Positions 1 through 12,472 of a stretch of 64,000 bases of DNA are shown in pieces. A program made the translations under genes and the position numbers. Position 1 is the first letter of the stretch. Every line of letters starts with the position of its first letter. The notes below the pieces were generated by a model. That model was not told the DNA's origin. It saw only the letters and a list, made by a program, of their open reading frames with translations, and did no database searches. The DNA is from Ciborinia camelliae (taxonomy: Eukaryota; Ascomycota; Leotiomycetes; Helotiales; Sclerotiniaceae): assembly GCA_025890175.1 (NCBI GenBank), contig JANPYM010000009.1, forward strand, positions 2,410,250 through 2,474,249, given 5' to 3'.

Positions 1-1696
1 CCGCATAATCCGGCCGGATGCCATTGAAGACCTGCAGGATGTCGGAGCCGTGGAAGGTGCCGAGGAACGGGGTGCCGTAGTCGTACGAGGAGAGGTAGGA
101 CCACGAGGGGACGGCGGGAGCGACGGCCAGCGCCGTTTGCAGGAAGGCGCGCCGCGTCAATGTGAAGGTGATGTCACCGAGGATGGCGGCCAGACGCTTG
201 AATTGTGGATACCAGTTGTTGAAGAGGAGGGTGCGGAAGGGGGATCCCGAGGAGAGATCGTCGGGGTAGGTGGCGAGGAGACCGTTGAGGATCGAGGCGT
301 CGGTGTTGGGGAAGAAGACGGATTTGAAATAGGTGGCGAGTTGGGCCGTGGTGGAGATGTTGGATTGGAAGAGCGCGAAGATGGTTCCTTCGTCTTCTTG
401 GTCTCCGACGATGAAGGGTACTTTTGCCCATGCTCCGGATGAGAGAAGAATGTCGGGAGATTGGGTGAGGACCGTGCCATCTGGTCGTGGGAGATATGAT
501 AGTGCAACGGATGAATAACTTAAAAGTCCTGGTACTGAGTTTGTTGCATTGAGAAGGGTTTGGTAGGATACTCCTCGTAAACATGCTAGAGTATCGCTGG
601 CGGTTGAACATCCTGCTGATGCTACCACCGTGTTATAGACGACTTGTCCTTTGGGACAATCGACTGGGTCGGCTGGGATAATACTTCCGGAATTCATGAT
701 GGCTCCGCGGAATAAAGCTTTTCCTTTGTATGTGTTGTCACCTCCATACAAAGCCATTTGATCGAAGACTGAAATTGCTCCAGCTGACTCTCCCCAAATG
801 GTAACCTTTGTTGGGTCTCCACCAAATGCAGCAATATTGTCAGCGACCCTATAAAGATGTGGTTAGTATGATAGATAATATGTGCATCTTGAATCGGATA
901 ATGGGAAAGTGATGGATGAAAGAAGTTTAAATCTCAGGGGTAACGAGGTAATGAAGTTTGCCATGGTATGATAGGCGTAAAAGAAGAATGGATTGAAGGT
1001 TATCCAAAAACAGAAAGAAAAAACATACCACTTCAAACCCAACCTCTGATCCAAAAGACCCAAATTGGCACTGCCATCAGCCAGAACCTCAGCACCTGGC
1101 AAGAATCCAAATCCACCAACTCGATATGCCACAGCGACAAATATAATTGGTTTGCCCTCGGCAATACTTTCAGCCACCCAAGAAGATCCATCATACATTG
1201 AAGTCCCACCTAGTTCAAACCCGCCTCCATAAATCCAGAACAAGACTGGTAACTTGGATGAAGAAGTAGTACCAGCTGGTCTTTGGATATTCAAATACAA
1301 ACAGTCTTCGCCAGCATTAAGAACCTTTTGGAAAACAGGTGTATCGAGAAGGAGACCAAGTGCAGATGTAGGGATTGCATCATTGACCGCATCACTGAAG
1401 AAGAATTGAGGACAAGAAGCTGCTTGTGTTGTTGCTTTGATGGTTCCTAGTGCAGAGGTGATGGGTTGAGGTGGTTTGAGTCGAAGACCACCGACGGGAG
1501 GTTGTGCAAATGGAATACCAGCGAAGGTTTCCACGGCTATGCCGGCACCCCCGATGATTGTGGCTACGGGGGAGGCAATTGTTACAGTTGGAGCTGCGGC
1601 TCTTTCTTCAATTGGAACATCCCGCACTGGAGTTTCAACAGGGAGAGCCGAGGCAATTGACAGAAGTCCAACAATTGGGATCAGAGAGAACTTCAT
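1..1696 (-). CDS. Secreted type-B carboxylesterase/lipase, 3'-truncated by window edge
   Basis: Alpha/beta-hydrolase of the carboxylesterase type-B family (PF00135), likely hydrolysing ester bonds outside the cell. Start ATG is at 1694-1696 and opens with a signal peptide ([17 protein letters not shown]). Exon 1 is 1696-1029 and exon 2 is 848 to beyond position 1; the 180-nt intron (donor GTATGT, branch CTAAC, acceptor ATAG) joins LKW to [12 protein letters not shown], which matches the family exactly. Visible landmarks: EDCLYLNI, the oxyanion segment YGGGFELGG, nucleophile elbow GESAG near plus position 805, acidic member in DQEDEGT, and catalytic His in TFHGSD near position 36. All three catalytic residues are therefore present; only the last few dozen residues lie outside the window. 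Family assignment is firm; substrate is unknown. Confidence 0.93.
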
Positions 1697-1792
1697 GATG
1701 TTTGATGAATGAGGATGGTTCTGACTTTTTGGAAAAAAAGTAGGATGCTGAGTAGGGACCTCTGCAGAGGGAAGGGCAGCCCTCCATTCTTC

Positions 1793-1810
1793 CTTATATG
1801 GTTTATAAAA
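1793..1810 (-). promoter_or_regulatory. TATA-like motifs upstream of the carboxylesterase
   Basis: On the minus strand this segment reads TATAAACCATATAAGG, two TATA-type motifs about 100 nt upstream of the esterase ATG. Position is plausible for a fungal core promoter; it is a motif match only. Confidence 0.35.
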
Positions 1811-3510
1811 ACCGTCCGAGTATCTTCGTATCCCATCTTCAGCAGAAATTTGTCAAAGTTTTTCATCCTTTCAACATGTGCCTCCTCGGTCGGAGGATAT
1901 AACGTCTATCCACCTGACCCATTTCTCACTATTGATTGTTCGATGGCATTTCATTACGAATTCATCACCGACTGGTTATTAGAATTATGCCTTACTGAAC
2001 GGCACAGAAAGGTGTATAATTTCCCGGCGCCAAAAGATTCTCCTATGGCCAGGTTGGGTGTAGAATGGACACTATTTTAGACCTAGACTCTAAATTGGAT
2101 AGATGAAGTTTGAATGGTGGTCTTGGGAATAGTTAGGTCCCGCGATCATGGTCGTGTGAGACATCATTTTGGTTGAGAGATAGAAACCCCTGGTACCTAT
2201 TCGCTTGTTTGAACGGGTATATTCCCATTCAGGAACTAGTGCGAAATGGAGGCGTGGAGAAGATGTGGGGATGACAGGCGATGTAAATTGATATGAAATT
2301 ACGCCACACAATCATCATTTATGAAATTAAGGTTAAAGTCTTCTTGGACTCCTAATTTACGTAAGGAAATGGGCTATGTAACCATGGAAATTGTAAGGCT
2401 CAAGGACATCGGGAGATATACATGGGATGGATGTTAAAGAATCGTATTTGCATTATGATCGACGTGATGTACTCCGGATATTATTAAAGAAAGAATGATC
2501 AACAAGAAATACCAAAATGGGAATCAACCGAGGCGAAATTCAAGGACCAGGTTCCCCGCAATGATCATCAAGGACAGGAAAATCTTTAATATGAGGGTAT
2601 AGTAGTAGGAAAGTAAGCATCAGCACAAAATGGTAAATTAGAAGAGGAAATTACTCTAATTTCTTAACTCCCGAGATGTAGTATTAGGTACATAACTCCC
2701 GAGATGTATCCCTACGTATATACCTCGCTAGGACTTCCTGGCCGCACATCCGGGAGTATAGTATTTAAAGAATTAATAAACTAGGTATCTATACAACAGC
2801 CATTTTCATCTCCTCTGCCACCTCCTTGACCACGAGAAAGGACAATGGAAGAGTCTGTATATACGAGGTGATCAAGAAAGCTCAGCCCAACAAATTTAGG
2901 ATCCTAGAGAGCACTTTACCCCCTATAAGAAATAAAATAAACCGCTTGAAAATGCAAAATGAAAATAACCAAGAATCCAAGATGATTTCAATATTTCATT
3001 TCCCCGCGTCGAGTTACATACCTAGGTAATCTTGAGTATGTATGTATGTAATCTTACCTATCTATCAATGTCAAATTATAACATCAAATCATGAGAACCC
3101 CCAAATCAGGAAATCCTACAGTACCTACTAGGTACAGTACCTATCAAAACTCGCTTCGACGCTTCCACCCCTCTACTTCTCCACTCTTCCACACCAATCA
3201 AAAATCAAATCAAATCAAATCAATGTAATTCAAATTCAATAACTTCATTCATCAACCCCATCCAATCCATCACACAGCCCATTTCAGCCCATTAATCTCA
3301 GTGCTCAGACACATAAAGTCCAACCCTCAAACCAAACCCCATCAATCATCACGGCAACAAGCGAGCAAGCCAGCAACCGAGCGATATTTAGCTACGGGGC
3401 CTAGCTACCTAGTCTACCTTAGCTAGATAGATTAGGTAGTCTCTATATTGGATAAATCAAATCAAATTCAAATTCAATTTCAAATATTTGACATCTTTGA
3501 CATCTTTGAT

Positions 3511-3550
3511 ATCGCATCGTATCGCATCGTATCGCATCGTATCGCATCGG
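3511..3550. repeat. 10-bp tandem repeat, 4 units
   Basis: Four head-to-tail copies of ATCGCATCGT, the last ending in G instead of T. Confidence 0.95.
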
Positions 3551-4510
3551 ATATTATATTTCCCTTTCTTGCTGCCGAGCAGCCTGATGTGGAGGAAGTG
3601 TGGAGGAAATATAATGTGGCTGTACCTACGTACTGATGTATCTACATCCAATACCTAAGAATATACGTATCTAGGTACGTATTATTGACGTTGATATTAA
3701 TGTATTGATGTATTAACTAGCGAACAATAATATAAATTCCAATATCAAAGCATTCCCTCCTATATCCCATTCTTTTGCATACCCTCTTATATCCCAGATA
3801 AACCAATCCAACCCAAATAAGGCAAGGTACCTATCCCCAGCTACCTTAAACACCTATTCTACAGTACAGTATTCCCATCCCATCAATTTGAATCCTCAGA
3901 GTGATTTGATATCATTACATATCATTACATACCTATGTATTTTTAAAAATAGTTTATATTTTCAAAAACGCTTTATTTTCAAAAACGATTTATTTTCAAA
4001 CCCAATTTATATTTTCAAATACAATTTATATTTTTAAATATAATATATATACGGTGTTTTGAAACCGGCCATCTCTACTAAGGTATAATTACATACATAT
4101 TCTTCAAATTAAATCCCCCTCTCCGCCCGGCAACCATTACCCCGTACAATATATAGATAGTAAGAGAACCTTCCGTTACTTCAGAGAAATACAGTACGAT
4201 ACAATATAATATAATCATCCATAAAGGTTAATAATAAATACCTAGGTAGGTACGCAACGGGAGATAATTCCCGTCCTATCATGCCATGCCATGCTATGTC
4301 GAGATCAAATCGAATTGCATCAAAAGAAAAAGAAAAGAAAAAATTGCAAGTCTTAACGAGTCGTTGAATGATCTATTAAAAGCATATTTCCTAAGAAGTT
4401 ATGATTATCATAGGGGATGAATGAATGATACCCGATACCCGATACTAAATTCCCTAAACATTAACATCACCGATTCATCAAGCTATTCCTCATTCTCATC
4501 CTCCTCCCCT

Positions 4511-4580
4511 CCCATCCCATTTTATCCCATTTCTCTTCCATCCCATTTTATCCCATTTCTCTTCCATCCCATCCATCCAT
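4511..4580. repeat. 26-bp tandem repeat, about 2.5 units
   Basis: Units begin ATCCCATTTTATCCC and end TTCTCTTCC; two complete identical copies (4514-4539 and 4540-4565) followed by CATCC runs. Confidence 0.85.
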
Positions 4581-4895
4581 CCCCTCAATAGAAAGCCCCA
4601 ATCTGCCTCAAGCAGGAGTTCCATCATATTTCCCCATCCCCGACAACGATCCACATCACACCCACATCACACCCACCTACCCATCCATCATTCCAATCCC
4701 ACGAGAAAGCTCTTTTTAAAATTCTGTATGTATATATGATATGATATGATATGATATAAATAAAGATATAAATAAAGATACGGGTGGCTATCTATCTACT
4801 GTCGGATCATCTCGGTGATATTCGTTGATATCAACAGTTTTGTAAAGTAATATATTGTGATTGTATATCGATCGTAGATCGATCTGCAAAAGCTT

Positions 4896-4953
4896 ATATG
4901 CCCGCTGCGCGGGCATATCGGCCGCACGCCCCGGTGAATCTGCCCTGCAGATT
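4896..4953. repeat. Double-hairpin GC-rich insert in AT-rich DNA
   Basis: Two adjacent perfect hairpins. The first has a 10-bp stem (ATATGCCCGC at 4896-4905 with GCGGGCATAT at 4909-4918) and a TGC loop. The second has a 7-bp stem (AATCTGC at 4937-4943 with GCAGATT at 4947-4953) and a CCT loop. They are joined by a GC-rich 18-nt linker and flanked by AT-rich sequence. The arrangement resembles mobile double-hairpin elements known from fungal mitochondrial genomes; function here is unknown. Confidence 0.6.
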
Positions 4954-5237
4954 TACTAGTATCGCAATATCTATCTATAAATTAAATAAATAAATAAATG
5001 AACAGAACAAAACAAAACAGAACCGAACAAGATTTCTCAAATCCATAGCATAGCATAGCACAACATAGCATAGCCATCAGCAATCAACAAAACTTCTCAA
5101 ATCCTCCAGTAATAGATAGATCCATTATAGATCCATCAAAGACGTTAATATAATATTAATATAATATTAATCTCCAACATAATCTCCAACATAAAATACA
5201 CTTAATCAAAATACAAGCCGCAGCGAAACAGACAGAG

Positions 5238-5329
5238 ATGCATCGCCCCCCCCCTCCCCCTAGTGTTTATACAAAAAGATACATCGCCCCCCCCTTCCCC
5301 TAGTGTTTATACGAAAAAGGTGCATCGCC
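5238..5329. repeat. About 41-bp tandem duplication with poly-C tracts
   Basis: Two near-identical units, each GCATCG or ACATCG, a C8-9 run, then CCCCTAGTGTTTATAC and an A-rich tail; a third unit begins at about 5321 and stops after CATCGCC. Confidence 0.85.
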
Positions 5330-7100
5330 TCGGACTCATACTCATTAATATCTGGACTATGATTATGGGATCCGAAAGCGAAACTGAAACTGAAATCAAT
5401 GGATAGCCTAAACCGCGCGAGATGGCTAGCCGATGTATTTCCGTGTTTCGAGGACTGATGTCGATGTCGATGCCGATGATGAGTGTATGTGTATGCACAG
5501 AGAAAAACACCTCCAACACGATTCAGGATATGCATAGAGAATGACACCAACACAACTCATGCCCCCCCCAACTTAAAGAACGACTCCAACACGATCCATA
5601 CCCCCCCCAACCCAAGACCACAAAAAAAAGTATATTATATTATAATATAATATCAACCCACAACTCCAAATTCCAAGTTCCAAGTTCCAACGCCGGCATC
5701 AGAACAAAAATGCATACACATGCAAGTGACCAACCAGCAACTACAATACAAGATCCAGATTCCAGCCAGATTCCCGATGCTCCAGCCGAGACACGATGGA
5801 TAGGATAGGATGGGATAGTATTGAAGGACCAAGGAAACACCCAGAGTCAGGATGTCGAAACGAGGAGGAATGAATATGAACGCTTTTATGCGATACCGAT
5901 GTAAATGGTTCGGTTTGGGGTTTCGATGAATGGGGGATTGGTATTGTATGTTGCGCAAGATAGATCTGTGTAGTTGTATTGCATTGGATTGGATTGTAAG
6001 ATGAGGAAGAGGAAGAGGGAGAGGAAGAGGATGAGGAAGAGGGAGATCAAGTCTATAAGAAATCCCATCCCATCCCATCCCATCTAATTCCATCCCATCC
6101 CATCCCATCCAATCCAATAAGCATAGCCGACTTCAGGAATATGAGATACAGAAACCCCGTCTTTTGAAAAGTAAGAAGATAGATGGATAGCAAATGAGTT
6201 ATGAGTCATATGGAACATATGATGATGATGATGATGATGCCCAGTCCAGTATATAGTATATCCATCTATAGGTAGGTACCTAGGTCGATATTGCAAAATT
6301 ATTTCCTGCATATAACCTACCTACATTCCCATATATGAAATATCACCGCATCAATTGCAAGCGCAAGTTCGCCGCATCAATTGCAAGCGCAAATTCAACA
6401 AAGAAAAAGAAAATAAAAGAGCAATAACGTATAAATATCAGCACACCACCACCACCAACCGTGATAAAAATCGATATAATATGAACCCCCAAATATATAT
6501 ATAATCCGCGAACTATGTTATGTGTGGGGTTATGAGATTTTCGAAAAATACATATTTATATACATATTTATACACATACTCATACACCATCGATCACCAC
6601 GATCCAATACAATACAATATAATACAAGCGCGGTAAATAAAATAAATGGACTATTAGCAACGTTCGTCGAATTACACTCGCAACACAATACTCCACTCCA
6701 CGCTACCGGCGCCAGTCAGTCAGTCGGGTAGTCAGCCAGTCAGTCAGTTAGTTAGATAGATGGATACAGTTTTATTCTCAGGAACGAACGGTATAACAGC
6801 AATGACTCAATGAGGGAGGATGAAAGCAATGAGGGTGAAGCCTGCAAGTATTCCTCTATTCCTCTATTCCTCTATTTCTCCGCCCCAAGACTAGGTAGTG
6901 CAAGTGCATGGCCAACAATGAGAGGGATTATTTGAAGCTAAGCTAAGTTTAGAGATGATGAGTGATTATTCTTCGTTCAATGTTCAATATTCAATGTCTT
7001 CGGCAATCCTGAAAATAGAATAGATAGGTAATCTATTAGGATTTAGGAAAGTTTACCACAGCTATTATATACCACATACCACATACCACATACCACAATC

Positions 7101-7158
7101 CAACTCCCAACTCCCAACTCCCAACTCCCAACTCCCAACTCCCAGCTCCCAACTCCCA
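7101..7158. repeat. 7-bp tandem repeat (AACTCCC)
   Basis: About eight copies of AACTCCC in a row, one of them changed to AGCTCCC, preceded by copies of ACCACAT. Confidence 0.9.
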
Positions 7159-9965
7159 ATTTCAGAAATAAATTATAATAATTGAAGCAAGATATATATG
7201 TTCACTTCAAGGAGAAATATATCAATGATATCGATATACCTTTCCCCCCGCCAGCCAGCCAACTGAGATGAAAACCGGACAGGGCGAGAAAAAGGAAAAA
7301 ATACACTTCGTACCCCCCGACCGTCGGGATTCAACGCCATGAAAGAAATTCGTCTGTGATTTTGGGGATTGCGGTTGATATAATGATACCATCGTCTGGA
7401 AATAGAAATAAAGATGTTAATACATATTGTGAACAGTGTCCCAACCACGTTCTATATCCATGAAGTCGGAAAAAATAGCCAGATATAATGAGATGGAGAT
7501 GATAATAAAGATTAGCCTCGCACCCGTGGGATACTCGTTTTTTTTTTCGAATGGCTGCTACCCCCTGGGTTATGACGGTTGTTGTTGGATTATTGCAGCT
7601 TCCAGATTCTGTGGCGATTCACCGGTGTTCTTTCTTTCTATACATTATGGTTCATTTTCGATTGAGTGTATATGTATATTCAAGTATTGGATTTGGTTTT
7701 GAATCAAGGTTTTCATATGAATTTTCCACGCAATGATGTAAGATACGTTCGTCTCGTCGCTATTCAAGTGCTATACATACAGGAGATGATTTCTTTTTGT
7801 TCTGATGCTCATTTCGAGCAGGAAGGTTTTGTATAAGTATTAGTTGTTCTGAAAATTGACTGGGATGGTCTTCAGTTGGCAGGCTGGTTTCTGGATGCAT
7901 ACCAATGGCAAGTTTCGTGAGGTCGGGAGGTTTATTCCTCGCTGCAACCCTATGTTGAGGTGGGTAGAAGTCTAGATATTCATCTCCCTTTGGAACGCCA
8001 CTGCGCCGGTTGTCTAGGGAATATCATCGGTCACCGAGTACCAATGGAATGGTTGAATCGGAATTTGTTCGCCCGCCCGCTAAACATTCAAACTTGTGGT
8101 TGCTAACGTGTAGTAGTGTTGGTGTCTTCATCTCATACTTAACCTTATATCGAAAATTGAGCCACAAAAAAAGAGCCCGTATTTTTTTATACCTCCGATT
8201 GAGATGCTAGTGTCAATTTAATCCATTCAACTAAATGGGAGTCTATTGCAACTAGGGTAGTTGTATACAGGATGCACTTATTGTTGAAGCTCTATGTAGA
8301 AATTCACTGTTCGCTGCTGCACTTGCTTTCGAGTTCATTCGCACAGATATTCTGGTCGAAGAGTAGGCTGTCTTTGTAGATCTATTAGATGCCAACTACA
8401 ACTATAAATTTTCAAAGACCGCATCCTTAATGACTATGGTGTAAGCTATGATTTTGTAGGGAAGGCATGCGGTAGGAGTTGAGATGTGGATGAACAATAT
8501 CGTAGTTTCAATACTCACGAACTTTTATTTGGTATGATATTTATTGCCAATGAGGAGAAACAAGCAGTAAATTTATCGGATGATGTAATTTTTACATTCA
8601 AAATGATGGGCAACGGCACCATGTATTTGGGAACGTATTGGTCTGCCAAATGCCAACAATACTGAAGGAATGGCTTCAGCGGGAGGTTTATTCATCCGCT
8701 CCACGCCGACATGTTGGTGGCGCATGAGGGAGTTGTCTGAATGCTGAGCACTCGGAGGAATAATTGCCAACGCAAAACTTTGTTACCATCTCAACGAGCT
8801 CAAAACAAAATAGTGATAAGAACTTTGGATGATGATAGGAGAATGGTGGATGAAAGTTGAGCCAGCACGGTGCATTGTGTTACACCATCTGCAATGTCAG
8901 TTGGAACTGTGAGATTATCGAGATTATCGAGATAAACAAGATGCTGATTGATTATCACGCTGCTCACACACAGCCAGCTCACACTTGCGTCGCTGATAAG
9001 AAAAGGGGCCATCGTAGCACCAACAAGCCAACGATGCATTGAGAAAGAGGTTGACATGATCTTTCTCTGATTGATTGAATTGCCAAAATCAATCACGTTT
9101 TGAGATGACTCGAACTGGAAGAGAATAGAAAACTGAATGTTAAGAATAGTGCTGCACTGCATAGCCCTAAATATATCCATCCCCTACTAACCTAATTCAA
9201 ACAAAAGTAAAGCACTTGGCGTTGAAACAAAACTTCAGTGATTTATTGACCGATTAGTCCAAATATGAAGCTTTTGATAATCTGGATATCTACCTATTAT
9301 ACCTATGAACGGGTTGTGTTGTGACACGAAGCAGTGATTACTTGCATTCATGCAGGTAAGGTTACGAAATAAAGAGGTTGAGCACGTGCCTACCGTACCA
9401 AGACTTTATTTACTGGGAATCAGCATTTATTGATTGGTTGAAAGCTGAATGCATAAACTGGTGGCGGCATTAGGTACAGATTGGAGGTATGAACCTTGGA
9501 AGACCCTTGAAAATGCCAAAACCCAATTCCTGATTTGAGTGAATGAATTATTAACGTGAATTATTAACGTGAATGTATAACGTTAATATCATGACCTCGG
9601 GATTTCACGATAACTTTAATTGTTTACTTGTTTACATGGCTACATCTTTACATCTTTACATCTTTATATACCCTTTTCCTATTATTCCTGTCAATATCCT
9701 CATTGACCCTTCATTTGAAAATCTGCGAGTGATAACATCCCACAAACATCAAAGTTAAGAAAGACTAGAGAATATTCTACCCAAAAAGCTGAAGGCATAC
9801 TTGATGAAGGTGGGGTAGTCTCGTTACATCGTTCTGTAAACAATACATGATATCTTTTGGGACTTTCCCCATTGATCCTCAGAGCTGATGAGATTGAGAA
9901 TTCCAATTGTTTCTTATAGGAATTATATTGGTCTTGTACATTTTGTCTCCACATCATCTACGAAA

Positions 9966-12472
9966 ATGAATTCTCCACCAGATCTCAATTGCGCGACAGT
10001 GCCTCGCAGACCAGCATTAAGGGCAGATACAGATGAACTTCATAGTCCGAAGTGTGGGCCAACTAAAGGTTAGGAATTGCAATTTTTCTTCAATATTCAC
10101 TCACTGTGCCGCTCGCTAACCTCTTATCTCTCAGTTGTTTCCATTGCGGAGCCAGAACAAGAAGATATCCAAGAATTCGAACTTCCCCCCACAGACGAAT
10201 CTTCAAGAATAAAACATTTCAGTGCTGGGGTTGCAAAAAGAATGACCGGTCGACCAAATATGCCTTCTGCCAGTTCCTCGAAACTGTCTCTCCGTAGTCA
10301 AAACAGTTCAGAGGAATTGCCTCGAGATCTCACCCCTTCAGATTCGAAACCCAATGATGAAACAAAGCACCATCATCATCACGATAAACTTCTTTCCCAA
10401 GTTGCAGAATGGCTACACTCAGAGAGAGCGAAGAGGACTGCTCGAAATTTAAACAAAAGGGATAACAAGGAGAATGAGGCTATAGTTGAAGACTTGGCAG
10501 ACAGAGGCACAACTTCTAGACCACGAACAATGTCTGAAAGTTCATCTTCAAGCGCTTTGGCTTTGGAGAAATTACAAAAAATTCTGGAAGATAATATGCT
10601 GGAGCTTGGTCATAATCAAATTCCACACCTCACTTCTCCCAAACGCCAGTCTAGAAAACGATCCCTCGTTCGCCCTCCATTGAAACATGCACTATCTTCC
10701 GATACTGAATTCCACGATGGGGATGTTGTTGTCCCCTCGTGTGATGTCATCCTTGACAATTCGAAAACACTCGCATATAGTGGTGGTGCGGGATCTTCTC
10801 TGGAAACGACTACATTAAGCAATTCCAAACGAGCTGAGAAGGAAAGAAAGGCATGGATTCAGTTTAAGAATGAAATTGTGAGGTTGGCGCATACTTTGAG
10901 ATTGAAGGGTTGGAGAAAAGTCCCCTTGGATCGAGGTGGTGACATTGAAGTTCAAAGATTGAGTGGTGCTCTCACGAATGCAGTTTATGTTGTTTCTCCA
11001 CCGGTAGATTTACCACTCTCTGCAAGCAGTACCAATGTCTCAATCAAAAGTCAAAAACCTCCTCCAAAGTTATTACTCCGAATTTATGGACCTCAAGTCG
11101 AGCATTTAATCGACCGAGAAGCTGAGTTGAGCATTCTTAGACGATTGGCTAGAAAGAAGATTGGACCTAGAATGTTGGGAACTTTTAGAAACGGTCGATT
11201 TGAAGAATTCTTTAATGCTCAGACCTTGACAGCTCAAGATCTCAGAATTCCTGATACGAGTAAGAAAATTGCGAAACGTATGAGAGAATTACACGATGGT
11301 GTTGAATTACTTCCAGAAGAAAGAGAAGAAGGACCATTCGTTTGGAGAAATTGGGATAAATGGGTGGATAGGTGTGAGAAAATTATTACATATCTTGATA
11401 AACAAATTCTAGAAGGGGATTCTAGCAAAAGCATTAGGGGTGAAAGTTGGAGAGATAGAGGATTAGTTTGTGGTGTTGAATGGCCTGTCTTTAGAGCCGC
11501 TGTTGAAAAATATAGACAATGGGTAGAGAAAAGTTATGGTGGAAAGGAGGGGCTAAGCCGTCGCTTGGTATTTGCTCATAATGATGTATGCTTCCCCTCT
11601 CCCCGAATTAATACCAGAACTGATACCATTTTCAATAGACACAATACGGTAATATCTTACGCTTAGTCCCTGAAGCCCCTAAGGCTGGATCTGCGCCTTC
11701 ACCCCTTCTCCTTCCTATGAATCACCACAAACAATTGGTAGTTATCGATTTCGAATACGCAAGTGCCAATACTCCTGGTCTAGAGTTCGCAAATCATTTT
11801 ACAGAATGGTGTTACAATTACCATGCACCAGCTCCAATGACCTGGACTTGCGAGACCAGGAACTACCCAACAGTGGAAGAGCAAAAGAGATTCGTCCGAG
11901 CATACTTAAATCACCGACCGCAATTCAATCCTCAGGCTAGCTCAACCCCCAAGATGGAAGGGAGAGATGCACCTCCAGGTAGCATCCGAGAATTCATGTT
12001 GGATAGTCGGACTCCGTTCGGCGAGAAGGATATGCTTACTAGCAGCACGAGTCTGTACGCGGAAGAAGAAGCGAGACGCGAACAGGAAACGGAAAAGCGA
12101 GTGGAGGAAATGTTGAAGGAAGTGCGGATTTGGCGATTGGCCAATAGTGCACAATGGGTGGCGTGGGGAATCGTGCAGGCTCAAGTTCCGGAATTGGATG
12201 ACGCGCCGCCGTTCGTCTCGACGCCGGATGAAATTGATGGCGATGGGCCTCAGGATGGGATCTTGGAGAAGATGGATGAGAGGGAGAGGGAGTTGTCCAA
12301 GGACCGCGAGGAACAGGTGCAGGAGGAAGAGGATGAGGATGAATTCGATTACTTGGGCTACGCGCAGAGTCGCGCCCTCTTCTTCTGGGGTGATGTGGTG
12401 GGCTTGGGGATCATGAGGAAAGAGGAGTTGCCGGAGGGGTTGGCGGAGAGAATTAAGGTTCTTCAGTGTTGA
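9966..12472 (+). CDS. Choline/ethanolamine kinase
   Basis: Cytosolic kinase that phosphorylates choline or ethanolamine, the first step of the Kennedy pathway to phosphatidylcholine and phosphatidylethanolamine. Three exons: 9966-10068, 10135-11585, 11639-12472 (introns 66 and 53 nt), encoding 795 residues. The ATG at 9966 is chosen because exon 1 splices in phase into exon 2 (donor GTTAGG, branch GCTAAC). The N-terminal ~250 residues are low-complexity with a KHHHHHDK stretch. The kinase fold follows: KLLLRIYGPQVEHLIDRE, then Brenner-type catalytic motif HNDTQYGNILR created exactly at the second splice junction, then VIDFEYASANTPG, ANHFTEW and NYHAP, all hallmarks of choline kinase. An acidic stretch (QEEEDEDEFDYLGYA) precedes the C-terminal helices. 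Choline versus ethanolamine preference cannot be told from sequence. It is longer than yeast Cki1/Eki1 because of the N-terminal extension. Confidence 0.95.

Larger units (their letters stand above)
1697..9965. other. 8.3-kb gene-poor spacer between two divergent genes
   Basis: No coding region I can support. The sequence is AT-rich with many short tandem repeats (CATCC, CCTAGGTA, ATCGCATCGT, AACTCCC) and simple-sequence tracts. The longest open frame (8800-9180, minus, 126 codons) has no recognisable motif and no usable splice partner. It is flanked by the 5' ends of the esterase (minus) and of choline kinase (plus), so it holds both promoters. Individual repeats and a double hairpin are listed separately. 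Confidence 0.7.

Noticed and set aside
50..611. Open frames on both strands at the left edge
   Set aside because: They are out-of-frame or antisense readings of the carboxylesterase exon 2, whose own frame contains the family motifs.
8573..9180. Possible remnant of an adenylate-forming enzyme (QYVPKYMVP stretch on the minus strand)
   Set aside because: One short NRPS-like word among stops and no other A-domain motif; too weak to call without a search.
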